In this document: piece by piece, positions 46,513-58,400 of the stretch
Layout: each line of letters opens with the position of its first letter
How positions within the stretch are numbered: position 1 is the stretch's first letter
Assembly (NCBI GenBank): GCA_011316305.1
Contig: SAUG01000101.1
Coordinates: 124,001-188,000 of the forward strand
DNA: 64,000 nucleotides
Source of the DNA: Rusavskia elegans
Taxonomy: Eukaryota; Ascomycota; Lecanoromycetes; Teloschistales; Teloschistaceae
Direction of reading: 5' to 3'
Program-made: the position numbers and the translations under genes
The notes under the pieces: model-generated
What the model was told of the DNA's origin: nothing
The model's database searches: none
Seen by the model: only the letters and a program-made list of their open reading frames with translations

Positions 46513-48012
46513 GGGATACAAGACGATAATACGTTCGACTGGTGCGCAGGAGACGTAGACGTGGACGGAATTTTTTTACTCATCACACGAAAAATCAGAA
46601 TCCGACCACCAATACACCTGGCTTGCGTGTACGGCTTACTCGAAGTTGTGCACACGATGCTTGTCAGTCCAGGTATCGATGTCGACTTAACGGACAGTCG
46701 AGGTGCAACATGCCTCTACCTAGCTGCCTGCCATGGCTACCTAGGTGTTGTGGAGGTCCTACTGATGCGGAGTGCTGACCCTAACATCCTCACTGGTTTT
46801 CACGAAGCTGCGTTACATCGTGCAGCAGAATCTGGCCATGAGGCGATTGCTCTGTTACTGCTGCAGAACAACGCAGACATTACAGTCCAAGATGATCAAG
46901 GGTGGACTGCATTGGATTGGGCTGTAAAAGGGGATCATGAGGCGATGGTTCGGCTGCTGATCTTGAATGGCTCCCGCAGCGAAGCCATGCAAAAGTACGG
47001 ACGACATTTGATCGACTGGGCGGAAGGAAACAGCTCGTCGAGAGCCCAGTATGATGTCCTGAGCATCCTTCATCGAGCTACTGGCTGCGTCGGGATCAAG
47101 TACGAAGGTCAGACAGGTTATCTGAACGCCGTTCTTCACTTATTGTATTCAATATTACCGTTTCACGATCTTCTTAGGCAGGCCTCAGCGGACGAGGACC
47201 AGATATCAGTAGGCAATGCGTTGAAAAGCCTGTTCACGGAGATGGAAACTTCGGTAGAAATAGTCTTGACAAGGGGTCTGCCTGTTGCTTTCGATTGGGA
47301 GTCCTGGCAACTTCACAAGCCCAATGATGCCTTCCGGATGTTTCTCAAACTTATGGCTCTCCTCGTCAATCATTTCAAGAAAGATCGGGTACACGAGCGC
47401 TTCGGGGACTCCCTAACCATAGCTTACAAAAATCTCTTTTGGTCCGAAACAGCAGATCTTCGGTCAGAGGCGGAGTTGGGGATCACTGTCGACGCTAAAG
47501 GCAACGAGACTTTCGAACAAGCTCTTAAGCAATTTGGCAAGGACGAAAACAAAGAGTTGCCACGATACGGTTTCCCCCGTTGGCAACTGAGCTACTCGCC
47601 TCCTGTCATGGTGTTCGAGCTCCGGCGCTGGCAGTACAACATGCAGAATAATGATATGGAGAAGGTCCACGATCGCTGCACATACCCAGCCAACTTGATC
47701 ATCGACCTCACCACCTCCCAGAAAATTCCTTACATCCTGCACGGTGTCATCGTGCACCGTGGCGATTTTTCATTCAGCGCGAAGATCTTCATCTACCTCA
47801 AGTCACACCATACAGGCCGTTGGATCCGTTGCCGAAATGAACTCGTCACATGGGCGACCGAAGAAGAGGTCTTCGAAGGTAATTTCGGTTCCGACACCAA
47901 ACCAGAAAGACTCATCACAAGCTGCACGGCTATAGGCCTGATCTACATTCAGGAAGACAAGATTGATGAAATAGCAAGGGTGATGATACCATATAGTGAG
48001 CCGCAGGAATAG
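46513..48012 (+). pseudogene. Ankyrin repeats plus USP7-like pseudo-deubiquitinase, continuation of the NACHT gene
   Basis: Same frame as the NACHT part, open from 46513 to TAG at 48010, with no ATG near its beginning (46561 is GTG). Numbering continues from 44245. About 787-910 are four ankyrin repeats (P-I-H-L-A-C-x-x-G, A-A-L-H-R-A-A-E-S-G-H, T-A-L-D-W-A). From about 947 the sequence follows the catalytic domain of USP7/Ubp15: V-G-I-K-Y-E-G-Q-T-G958-Y-L-N (family G-L-K-N-Q-G-A-T-C-Y-M-N), then H-G-V-I-V-H-R-G-D (family H-A-V-L-V-H-S-G-D), K1180-I-F-I-Y-L (family H-Y-V-V-Y-L), and T-E-E-E-V-F-E-G-N-F-G. The triad Cys, His, Asp is replaced by Gly958, Lys1180 and Arg1197, so no protease activity is expected. 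Whether the gene is dead, read through, or misassembled at the TGA is open. Confidence 0.82.
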
Positions 48013-49337
48013 CGACACTAGAGAAACCTCGAGCTTCATCTTTCATGCACTTGCTCTCGCTCATCTTCTTAACTCATTAACGTCCAAGTATGAAGCTGAA
48101 CAACCTTGCTCAACCACCATATCAGCCATCGATATCACGATGAACCTTGCGTCGCTTCGAACACACAAAAGTCATCATGACAGAGTCCCAAACAACGATT
48201 CTGCAATATCGCGTACACGTTAGTGGGAACAGCCACACTGCAGCGCAACTCCATAAGTCAGGCTGCCTCTCGATTCGACGGAGACCCCTTTCCAAAGGCT
48301 AGCCAAACAACCGTGGCATGGCGATGGAAGTCCTTGATCATCACCTCGTTCGCTAACTATGGCATCCGAATCAAGCATCAGCCCATACAGCGCCTCTCGT
48401 TGAATCCAAGATACATCAGCCACAAACAAAGCGCCTTCAATCCAAATAGTACCCGGACCGCAGCATCTAGTAGTCGTCAGAACTCAATCCTACATCGTGG
48501 TATCGACTATTACACACCCGTTGTCACGGCTGACTGACAATACACCAAAGCCCTTAAGTCAAAAGCCATGGAGGGGCAAGTGACAGTCTGCAATTCCCTA
48601 TTCGTAAGGTCAGTAAACAATCCAAATGTCAAAAAGACATATCTCGATAGCAGACACATACCAATGCATCCGGCCACCCAACACCAACTTCCTTCCTTAA
48701 GCATGTACTCACCACTCCTCATTCTACGGGAAAACACAAGCCCTCCACCTCTCGACTTACAGTTCCCATCAGTGTTCTTACGTCTCTTCCAATATAGACA
48801 CATGGGCGCAACGGGCTCACACATACTCCTGGTAGAATCCACATTCGCGATCTTCTTCTACAACATCTTTTCCAGCCCACGAAACTATCACGACAACGTA
48901 TTGAATCCTTCATTCTATTCCTCCTTTTGGCCCGAACGATACCCCTTTTTGCTTTGAAACATGCTGTGAGAAAAAAATACGCGAGGAGCTGGTCCTCTCG
49001 CATAGAGCGTGCGAGCTTGCGTGGGATTCTTGCCATGACTGACGTCTCAGGGTTTCCTTCACAACAAATGTGCATGGGAAGAAACATGAACGTGATAAAG
49101 GGGTGTTGGTATTATTGATTGGTATCTCATGAACGGATTCTCAATAACTATATATGACACGCAAGAAAAAGCTTCGGTACGGCAGCAGTCCAGATACAAC
49201 ATCGACAGAGAAGTTCTCAAGAATTTAGGAGATACGCCAAATAATCAAGCACAGGCCAGCAATTGATAGATTTGCCTGCAGGGGTTACCATTGTCCTCCA
49301 ATCCTGAATCCCCCAACCATTCACCCGCTGGTATTTC
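48013..49337. other. Intergenic region, no convincing gene
   Basis: About 1.3 kb of balanced DNA between the 3' ends of the receptor gene and the thioredoxin-like gene. Frames of 100-130 codons at 48568-48957 (+), 48510-48842 (-) and 48719-49087 (-) overlap each other and lack domain features, so none is called. Confidence 0.4.
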
Positions 49338-50221
49338 CTACCTCGCCGCCGGTTCGTTCGCCGGTGGCGCACCTCCAAGCGGCGCAGATCGCTGAGCGCC
49401 TGGCTGTCCCCCACCCGTCCTCTTGCTCCTAAAGCAGCATTAGCATACCCTACTCAAACCGAACCACCAGATGTCTGGGACAAGAAAACTCACATGACGT
49501 AGCGACTGCCCATGCTAATAACGATCATGAATGCCCAGCTCGGTATATTCGCCGTCGCATACAGGACATACCCCAACGGAAGATTCAGCCCGGCCTTGGC
49601 CGCCCAGCCGTCGAAAGGGTGCAACGCCCCTTCATAAACAGGTCGTTTCTCGTACGTTTTCTGCGTGTGGATCTTCACGATATCCGCCGCCGTCACGGTC
49701 GTAGTGTTCAATCCCAATTTACGAATTGTCGTCGCGGGGGTCGATTGGTCCGGCCCTGCGACAGGCAGTTGGATGTGCCAGATAGTCGGCACGCTCGCCG
49801 CCCAGGTGGTGCAAAGAATGGGAGATTGATCGCAATGTACGTATCCGAGGTTCGGCGCCGTGGGGTCAGCGGCCAACAGCGCGGCGGACTCATTCCAGGC
49901 TTTATCGACGACGGCGCAACGCCCGTAGCAGGATTTATTACCGCCGGAGAAAAGGACCATCCATTCTTCTGGGCCTTGGGAGGGTCCAGAGGAGGGGGAG
50001 GGGGAGAGAACGGATTGCCAATTGGAGGAGGTGAGGGTCACGACGTTGTTGGCGGCGGCTTTTGCTGCGGTGGAGGCAACGGGGGCGGTGGCAGCGGAGG
50101 GGATGTAGGATTTTGCTTTTTCGAACCATGATTGGAGGTTTTCGGAGAGAGGTTTTTGTTGTTGTTGGGCGGCTGTGAGGAGGGGGAGGATGGACAGAAG
50201 AGATGAGGTGGTGAGGCGCAT
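49338..50221 (-). CDS. Thioredoxin-like, probably ER, membrane-anchored protein
   Basis: Two exons, 50221-49494 and 49428-49338, with a 65-nt intron (GTGAGT, TAG), give 272 aa. A signal peptide (residues 1 to about 18) precedes an amphipathic helix (W-F-E-K-A-K-S-Y-I-P) and a thioredoxin-like fold, with E-E-W-M-V-L-F-S-G-G-N-K-S-C98-Y-G-R-C102. The two Cys are three residues apart, not two, so ordinary disulfide exchange is doubtful. L-G-Y-V-H-C-D and V-P-T-I-W-H-I fit the fold. A membrane segment lies at about 217-238. The second exon adds a Gly/Pro/Ala-rich tail (S-K-R-T-G-G-G-Q-P-G) as in fungal homologues I recall; reading only the first exon loses it. Exact role unknown. Confidence 0.83.
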
Positions 50222-50821
50222 GTTGGCGATCCTGGAGATAAGGGCGTTTCAAAGGTTATTTTTGGATTGATCAGTTGGTGGTAGGAGGGTGTCTTGGATC
50301 TGGCGGTGGATGAAGCGCGATGATGGATTGAAGATACCAGGAGGATGAGGAACGAGGAAATGACTTTAGGTAGAAGCAATTGGAAGCAAGAGGCCAGATG
50401 CAAGTATTGATGCGACTGCCTTGTTCGGTAGGTGGTCGGGACAAGGACATTGTCTTGGTGCTCTAGTTCCAAATGAGCCTAGCTTATCCGGCGCCAGCGC
50501 TTCGATTGTTTCAGGGGCTCATGTCTTGGCAGTGACAGGGTCTCGAAGTGAACACCTGGAGGCTGTAACATTAAACGACTCGTCCATAAGGTAACAAGGC
50601 CTTCTCAAGCTTGGCTACAGATCCATCCTTCTCATACACATATGAGCCTCTCCACTAAAGGGGATAGCTAAGGCTATGTGTAAAGCGACCATTGTATAAG
50701 TGTCAAGACCATTCAACAACATCCTCAACGGTCGCCCGCCGAGCTTTCAATTCGCCTCGAGTCACCTCAAGCATCTGCAGAAGAACCAGCTAGACACCTT
50801 CCTTCTCCGTTCACCTTAATC
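50222..50821. promoter_or_regulatory. Divergent intergenic region
   Basis: 600 bp between the start of the thioredoxin-like gene (-) and that of the membrane protein (+). No gene seen. The minus-strand open frame at 50038-50472 is low complexity and overlaps the promoter. Confidence 0.4.
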
Positions 50822-52038
50822 ATGCGGACTTCAAGGAGCTCACTCATCTTTCTGCTCTTTGCTATAATGACCGTGGCTTTCGCCAATCCTTTTTGGGCCA
50901 GACAGGATGGTGAGCAGCCTTCGTCGCAGATGCTCGCATCTGCCATTCACTTCACTGAAACCCCAGATCAATGTTAATGTTTCTTGCAGCGCCCGCCGAA
51001 GACCCTACCGCTGCAGCTGCCCTCTCATCCATATCAGAAGCTGAGGCTTCAGCAAGCGCAACAGGTACTGCATCAGCAGCAGCGGAGTCTTCAGCAAGCG
51101 CAACGGAGACTGCACCCCCTGCAGCGCAGACGGACACCAATGGCACTTCAGCAACAACATCTTCTTCCAGTGATACCGCGGCAGCAAGTTCGACCTCAAG
51201 CACAAGTTCTTCGGTCACGCCAACGCCCACCGTGTCTTGTCATAAATCAAGTTCCTCGAGACCAGATGACCATATTCAAAATCCTTTTTGCGAACCAAAG
51301 CCAGGGCAGAAGCTCATGGTCGGACAGACATATCCTCGTGAGCCGATTCCTATTCCTCATTCTTTATCACACAGATGATGCTGACGATATCCAGTAACCT
51401 GGGACCCCACCCTCTTCGAATTTGACAGTACCAATTCCATCAGGCTCAGCCCCGTCACCAGCGCCGACGCCGACGGAATCACCAACAACACAGTAATCTG
51501 GAAGCAAGACGGCGTCCGTAACGAAAACGGCCAAGTTCCAAACTTCCAAATCCACGTCGAAGACATCAAAGACTTTGACCTAAAAAACAACACCAATCTC
51601 ACTCTCTTCATCGAATCCGACCCTTCCAATGGACCAGTATGGTCCGGTCCCACCATGACCCTTATCATCGACGAAAAAACCGCCAACAACGGCACCAAAG
51701 GCGGCAAGGACAGCCATATTGGCGAAAAAGCCGGTATCCCCGTCGGCCTAGGCGTCTTCCTGATCGCTGTCGCTGGTTTGGTATTCTGGTTCCTCCGCCG
51801 AAGAAGGAACAAGAGCGCAGGATACATGGCGAAGCGAAAAGGCACCTCAAGGATGACGGGCGACGAGAGTGGTGTGGGTGGGGGGTTTACGGATGAGCCG
51901 ACGAGAGGGATGGAGTTGCAGGATCGGCAGGGGCATGGGAGACAGGATAGTTGGGAGGCGGGGTGGGATTCGACGAGCAGTCAGGGTGGGGGAGGGAATA
52001 CGTTCCGGGATGAGATTGATCGGCAGAGGAGGAGATAA
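50822..52038 (+). CDS. Single-pass membrane protein with Ser/Thr-rich ectodomain
   Basis: Three exons, 50822-50909, 50990-51337 and 51395-52038, with introns of 80 and 57 nt, give 359 aa. Residues 1-21 are a signal peptide (basic start, L-I-F-L-L-F-A-I-M). Residues 30-105 are Ala/Ser/Thr-rich with A-S-A-x-x-T-type repeats, likely O-mannosylated. A folded ectodomain begins C-E-P-K-P-G-Q-K-L-M-V-G-Q-T-Y and continues T-W-D-P-T-L-F-E, with several N-x-T/S sites. The membrane segment is about 260-279 (I-P-V-G-L-G-V-F-L-I-A-V-A-G-L), followed by R-R-R-R and a Gly/Arg/Asp-rich cytosolic tail. The layout recalls fungal cell-wall stress sensors, but there is no WSC domain. The first two exons are not visible without splicing. 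The gene ends 120 bp from the pogo-like transposon. Confidence 0.8.
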
Positions 52039-52159
52039 AGGAGCGGGTTGCTAGGGGAGGGAGATGCGGGACGGAAGAAAGGGGAAAGGGGGGCGAGGGG
52101 GATGTGTTATATCATGTTGCAGCATGTGTAATTGAGCGAAGCGTCTATGGTATAGTAAG

Positions 52160-52241
52160 GTAGCCGACGGTCAAGACCCCTAAGCTCGCTGGGCTCGCTT
52201 AGAGGGCCTCGGTTCAACGGACCAATCAGCTTAAAGGACCT
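52160..52241. repeat. Left 82-bp terminal inverted repeat of the pogo-like element
   Basis: It begins GTAGCCGACGGTCAAGACC and contains the near-palindrome AGCTCGCTGGGCTCGCTTAG. It matches the reverse complement of 61761-61842 and is not visibly RIP-mutated. Confidence 0.88.
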
Positions 52242-52299
52242 TTTCTTTATAATTATATCTCCTGATTTTAAACCTCTATAATATTATATCTAAAGCTAC

Positions 52300-54950
52300 T
52301 AAAGTCTATTATATATTAGAAAGACGTTACGAAAAAGCAGTTAAAGTCTTCTATAATAACGAATTTAACGATACTACTAAATACGCCCGCTATTATAATA
52401 TTAAAGCTAAAATTCTATAGTAATATATCGTCGGAAGTAACTTTAAATCTATAAAAAATTTTACTAACGAACGTCTAATTAATATTTAATTAAATATCCT
52501 AATATATTATATTAAACGTTTCGATAATATTAACTAGTTACCGAATCTCTAGTTTATCGAAAAAACCGCTAATTATATTCTATATCGCGATAACTAACTA
52601 GTTTTTCCTATTAGTAAATATTAGTTTATACGATTTATAAAACGTTATCTAGAATTTTAACCGATTATCTAACGTTTTTTTAATATTAATAGAAAGAATA
52701 TTAACTATATTAAAATATTAGAAAAGTATTTCGGTAAATTTTAGATAAAAATTGAAAAATATAATATTATATCCGATAATATATAGAATATAAATAAAAT
52801 TAGTTTTCGAATTAATTATATACGCCCCCGTATAGTCGTTATATTCGATAGAAATAAAAGAAAAAAAAATATTATCGCCGATTTATATAATCGCGACTAC
52901 TATATTTCGGTAAAAGTAATTAAATTAATAGTTTTTCTACGATTTAGATTTTATTTTAATTCTTTTTTCTAATACTACCGGCGAGACTATTTTTCTTCTA
53001 TTTATTTTAAAAGTCTATATCAGCCAATTTTGAAATAGATTTTCAGATTAGATCGGCTAACAGCCAAATAATTCAAATAATCTAAATAATCTAAATAATC
53101 TAAAAATCTAAAAAATAGATTTTCGATAGATTAGAATTCTAATAGTATCTATAGTATAAATATCTATTTAGTAATTAGCTAAAAATAGAATCTATATATA
53201 AACCAAAAATAAATCTATATAATCTAATTTAAAAATAAAATTTAGCGGTCGCTACTAAAAGCGGAAATAACGGAAATCGAATATCTATTTAATAAACTAC
53301 GCTAGACCTAATCTAGTTAGATTCTAGTAAGGAAATCTAATATTTTTAATCTAGACGAATCTAGCCTAGTACTATATATAGGCGTATATATATCTACTAA
53401 CTACTAATAAAGATTTAAACGAGTTTAAAATCGAATTTCTAAATTTTCTTAGCTGTTTTAGCTACTTAGCTGTCTTAGCTGTCTTAGCCGCGTAGCTACG
53501 CAGCTTCGGGTATACCCGAAACCGGTTAATAAGCCGTTTATAAACCGCTTTTAGCCGTACCGGCTAAGAACTAGCTAAAACAGCTAAAACAGCTAAAATC
53601 GGCTTTAAATCGGTTTTAGAAAATGCTAATATAGTATATTATATATAAATAGAATATAGAAAACGACTTTAATAACGGTATATTTTTTAAATATTCGATT
53701 ATAAAATATAGTAACGATAACTTTATATTAGATTAGCTATACTATTTTATTAAAAATACGGAAAAAAAAATCGATAAATACTAGCTATTTATTATTAATA
53801 GTTTTAGTTTTTATATTATTTTAGAATTCTTTATTTTAGCCGACGAGTATAATATTAAACTATTTAAATTATCTGTCTATTCTATATATTTTACGTAACT
53901 ATTAGATATAGAAATCTTCTAGCTATATAAAACGAATTACGGTATCGTTATTAAAAAGATAATTTATAATAGCGACAGTAAATTTATCTATCTAGGATTT
54001 TTTATAGTTCTATAAAATTTCCGTAATAAAACGTTCGTTAAAAATATATTAAAGAACTTACAATATTATATTAATATCGATTTTTTTAATTCTAGAATTA
54101 TACTAGCGCTTTTATAAATTATATAAACTAATAATTTTTTCGCTAAAATAGCTATAGTAGTTCGGCTAGTTATATTTTCTTTTATCGATTCCGAAAGTTT
54201 TAATTATATTCCGCGAGAATCTAATAAAATAAAAAAGGCTTTTAAATTTTTTAATTAAATCTAGAAAGAAAATAATAGCTTTTACGTTATTAATTCTATA
54301 TATATAACCAGATTTTTTAAAGCTATTAAACGGAATTAATTTATATTAAAATTATATACTCGCGATTTTAATTAGATATTAGCGAAAATAGCTAAATAAA
54401 AGATATAAACTAATTTTAAAAGTTTTAAAATATCTTTATATAGAGTTATCGAACGGAAGAAATATAGAAAAATATATTTAAAACAAATAAAAAAGGCGGA
54501 AGTAGTAAATAAAAGAAAGGCAGCTAAATTTATTTTAAGGAAAAAAAAATAAATATAAACGTTTAAAAAAGATTATTTAAAAAATAGTAGATTATAACGC
54601 CGAGATAAAACGATTAGCGAATAAATAGAAAAAAAAAGAGGCGATAGAAGAGGTTTTAAAAAAGGAAAGCGATATTAAAATTTTAGAACGTTACTATCTA
54701 TTCGAGCTTTTTTAAAAAATATAGAACTTTAATATTCTAATATTATTATACGCTAAAAAAGCTAAAGTATAAACTATTTATTAGATTTTAAAATCTATAG
54801 TTTTTAAATACGTATTTTATATAGTTATTATTTAGAAATATTTAAAAGATATTCGTATTATAATTATATCCGAGATCCGATAATTCTATCTACGAATAAT
54901 ATAACTATTTTAAATCTAATCGTTCAATATTATATTAATAATATAAAACG
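52300..54950 (+). pseudogene. Pogo/Fot1-type transposase relic
   Basis: The N-terminal DNA-binding region can still be followed: a psq-like helix (A-V-K-V-F-Y-N-N-E-F near 52340), then a CENP-B-like part with F-I-E-K-T-A-N-Y-I-L-Y-R-D-N and F-I-x-R-F-I-K-R-Y (52550-52650). A DDE-type segment is suggested near 53750-53950 (family L-x-D-G-H-x-S-H then H-x-x-x-P-L-D-V-x-x-F, here L-L-D-I-E-I-F). Stops occur throughout. A non-homologous AT-rich insert with a GC-rich foldback lies between about 53.0 and 53.62 kb. Confidence 0.72.
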
Positions 54951-54967
54951 TTAAATTAAAGTTTTAA

Positions 54968-55458
54968 TATTATAAAATTTTTTAAAAATCTGATATTTTC
55001 AAAAATTGGTTGGATTTATTAGTATATCTATAAACGGAAATATAATAGATAATTACTTTAAATTAATATATAAATAAATTAATCTAATTACTAGAAGAAT
55101 TTATAGTAATAACTAATAAATTAAATACGAGTTATAAAAATATCGAGTTCGGAATCTATATAGATAATGAAATTTTTTACTATTTAGATTATTTATTAAC
55201 TAAAATAACTAAGATAGCTTTATTTTAAGATATTTATTTACTAAACCTACTAAAATTAGAGTATATATAGTATTTATTTACTAAAACTACTAAAATTAAG
55301 ATATTTATAGTATTTATTTACTAAAACCGCTAAAATACTTTTTAGTATTAATATTAAACCCGTTCTATATATTTCTATCTATCGAAATACAATAAAAAAT
55401 TCTATATTATACTAAATACTACCGCGTTTCCGAAAGTATATTGCCTATATTTATAATA
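54968..55458. repeat. Left LTR of element A copy 2
   Basis: 491 bp, starting TATTATAAAA (ancestral TGTTATAG) after TTTAA and ending TTATAATA. It holds tandem units of about 40 bp near 55235-55330. Confidence 0.9.
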
Positions 55459-57899
55459 CTAGATATTTTCTTTAGATTTTTTATTCCGAAAAACTATTAT
55501 CCCTTCTTTATTATAGATAAAAAGAGAAAACTAATAACTAAAAATTATTATAAAAAAGTTCTATTATTAGATATCGGTATATTAGCTATATATTTTTATC
55601 GAAATTATTTTTAATCGGGAAAACTCTATTATATTAATAAAGATTCTAAAAAGTATATTAGTTATATAAAATAAATCAATTTCTATAATCTTATTCTATT
55701 AAATACTACGCGCTAGCGTTATTTTAAAAATAAATATAAGAAATTAAATAAAAAGTTATATAAAATATATATAAAATAATAGTATTTACTTTATTAATTA
55801 TATTATATTAAAGAGAAATAACGTATTATAGTTAATAGTAAACTATAAAATATCGAAAAGCTAGAATATAAAGATAATACTATAAATTCGGTTTTTTTTA
55901 TAAATTTAAATTCTTTTATTAATATAGTTTCTAAATAGATTTTTCTATTTAATAATTCCGGCTAGTTGATAATTTCTTTAGTTTCTTTTAATAGAACTAT
56001 TATAGAGTTTTCTAGTAGTTTACTAAATATTTTTTAAATTTCTAGATATTTTCCGAAATATAATAATCTTTTTAATTAATTAGATAATTTTAACTTTTTT
56101 ATTATAGAATTTTTTTAACTATAAAAGTATTTTTCTTTTATATTTCGAAATTAAATATCTATTATAATAGCGTTCCGAAATCGGCTAGTTCTAAAAGAGA
56201 TATATAATATATCGGATATATTTTAATATCTTTAAAAAAAAAAAAATTCGAAGTTCTAGAATCTTTTAAATTATATTATTAAAAATAGTCCGACTTTAAT
56301 ATAATTAAATTTCTTATAAAATTTTTACTTAAAGTCTTTATTTTTAGATTTTTTATAAAAAGGTATATTTTATTTTCTTTCTTTAATTAAAGTATTATTT
56401 TTTATTTTTTATTTTAGTATTTATTTGAATATTTCTATATATTTAAAATATTTCTATAGATTCTTTTTTAAATATCGATTTTTTAGATTACTAATTCCGC
56501 TAATTTATATAGTAGCGGTAATCTAAATAGATTCGGATTTCTTCTATTATTAATATAAAATAGAATTTTTTTTATTATATTAGATTCTCTTACGTTAAAT
56601 ACTAGTTATATTATTAATAAAAGTAAAATCTAATTATTTTAAACGTTATTAATATAATATTTTAGATATTATTTAAACGTCTAATTAGTATATTCTATCT
56701 ATTTATCTATTATCGGATAGAAAGCTATTAATATTTTTAGTTTAATATTAAATAGAGGAATAAAGATTTTCTAATAGTTTAAAATAAAAAACTTATTTCT
56801 ATTATTTATTAATACTTTTAGTCGTCTATAGTACCGAAATAATTAATCTAGGATAATAAATCTAAGTTATTCTATTATAAAATTCTTTTTTAATAGAATT
56901 ATATAGATATATTTTATAAATCTATCTATTATATTAAATATTAAATCGAATTTTATATTTATTATCGAATCTTTTAATTTCGGGAGTTTAATAATAAAGT
57001 CTAATATAACTTTTTTCTATAATAAATTCGGTGGTTTCTAGTATTAGATCTTTTTATAACGAGTATATATATTATATTTATTTTACTAATAACTAAATTA
57101 TTTTTTAATATATATTTCGATATATTACTTTATATTAGAAAACTGGTAATATTATTATAAAAGTTATATTATTTTTATTATATCTAGATATTTTTATAGT
57201 ATTCTATTATAATATTTTTTAATATATTTATCGATTTTATTATCTAATATTTATAGTTTTTCTTTTTTAATAGAAAATTATTTCTAGTTATTTCGGAATA
57301 TATATAGCGTTATATTTATTTTATATTAATTTACTAATAGATATCTATTTCTATTAATTTTAAAAATATTATTATTAAAAATCTTTTTTATTTTTATATA
57401 ATTACTTCTTCGATTAAAAATATCTATTTTTCTATTTTCTTTATCTAAAATATAATATATTTTAAATTTATACTAATCGAGAAATTTAAACTATTATATT
57501 TATTTTCTATTAAATTATTTAATTATTATAAAATATAAAAGATTTTTATAATCTATAAAAATTATTAATTCTAGTAATTTTTTAATATATATTTTCTATT
57601 ATTTTAGTATAACTATTATAGCTAGTAGTTTTTTATTATAGATATTATAATTTTATTCTACTAATAATAATTTTCTAAATATATATACTATTAGATACTA
57701 TTTACTATTATATAGTTATAGAAGATATATATCTATAGCTAAATCTAACGAATCTATTTCTATATATAATAGTTTTTTAGAATTAAATATTTTAAATACT
57801 AGATCTTTTATATATTCTTTTTTAAAAATTTTAAATATTTATTATTCTTTTTTTCTCTATTACTATTTAATAGTATCTTTTATTAAAATTATTAGAACG

Positions 57900-58400
57900 A
57901 AAGTTTTTTTAGAATAATTTTTTATAAACTTTCAATTATAATTTATAAATCCGAAAAAGTTTTAGATTTTTATAATATTTATTAGTATTTCCTATTCTAT
58001 AATAGCTTTTAATTTACTAGAATCGATATATAGTCCGTTTTACTCTATAATAAATTCTAGAAAATCGACTTTTTTTTTATAGAATTTATATTTTTCTAAT
58101 TTAAAACGTAAATCTTTTCTTTCTAGATATTTAAAAACTTTACTAATATATTATTTATATTCTTTAAATATTTTGAAAAAAAATTAAAATAATATTAAAA
58201 TAGATAATAATAAATATATCGAAATATTTTCTAAATATATTATTAATTATATTTTAATAGATTACCGTAGCGTTTATAAATCTAAACGATATTACTATAT
58301 ATTTACAATAACTATACCGTATTTAAAAAGCTATTTTCTATTTTTTTTCGGCTTTTATTTATATAAAATTATATATTTTTTAAAGATCGAGTTTTATAAA
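57900..58400 (-). pseudogene. Gypsy reverse transcriptase relic of element A copy 2
   Basis: Homologous to the relic at 12900-13400 with the same order of motifs on the minus strand, and more heavily mutated. No intact frame. Confidence 0.8.

Noticed and set aside
46492..46550. Intron removing the in-frame TGA of the receptor gene
   Set aside because: The candidate is 58 nt with a weak GTCAAA donor and shifts the frame, so it would not rescue the ankyrin-USP part.
48510..49087. Three overlapping frames of 110-130 codons on both strands
   Set aside because: They exclude one another, have no domain, signal peptide or consistent splice pattern, and lie between two convergent 3' ends.
49619..50131. 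170-codon plus-strand frame
   Set aside because: Antisense to the thioredoxin-like gene; Gly-rich from composition skew.
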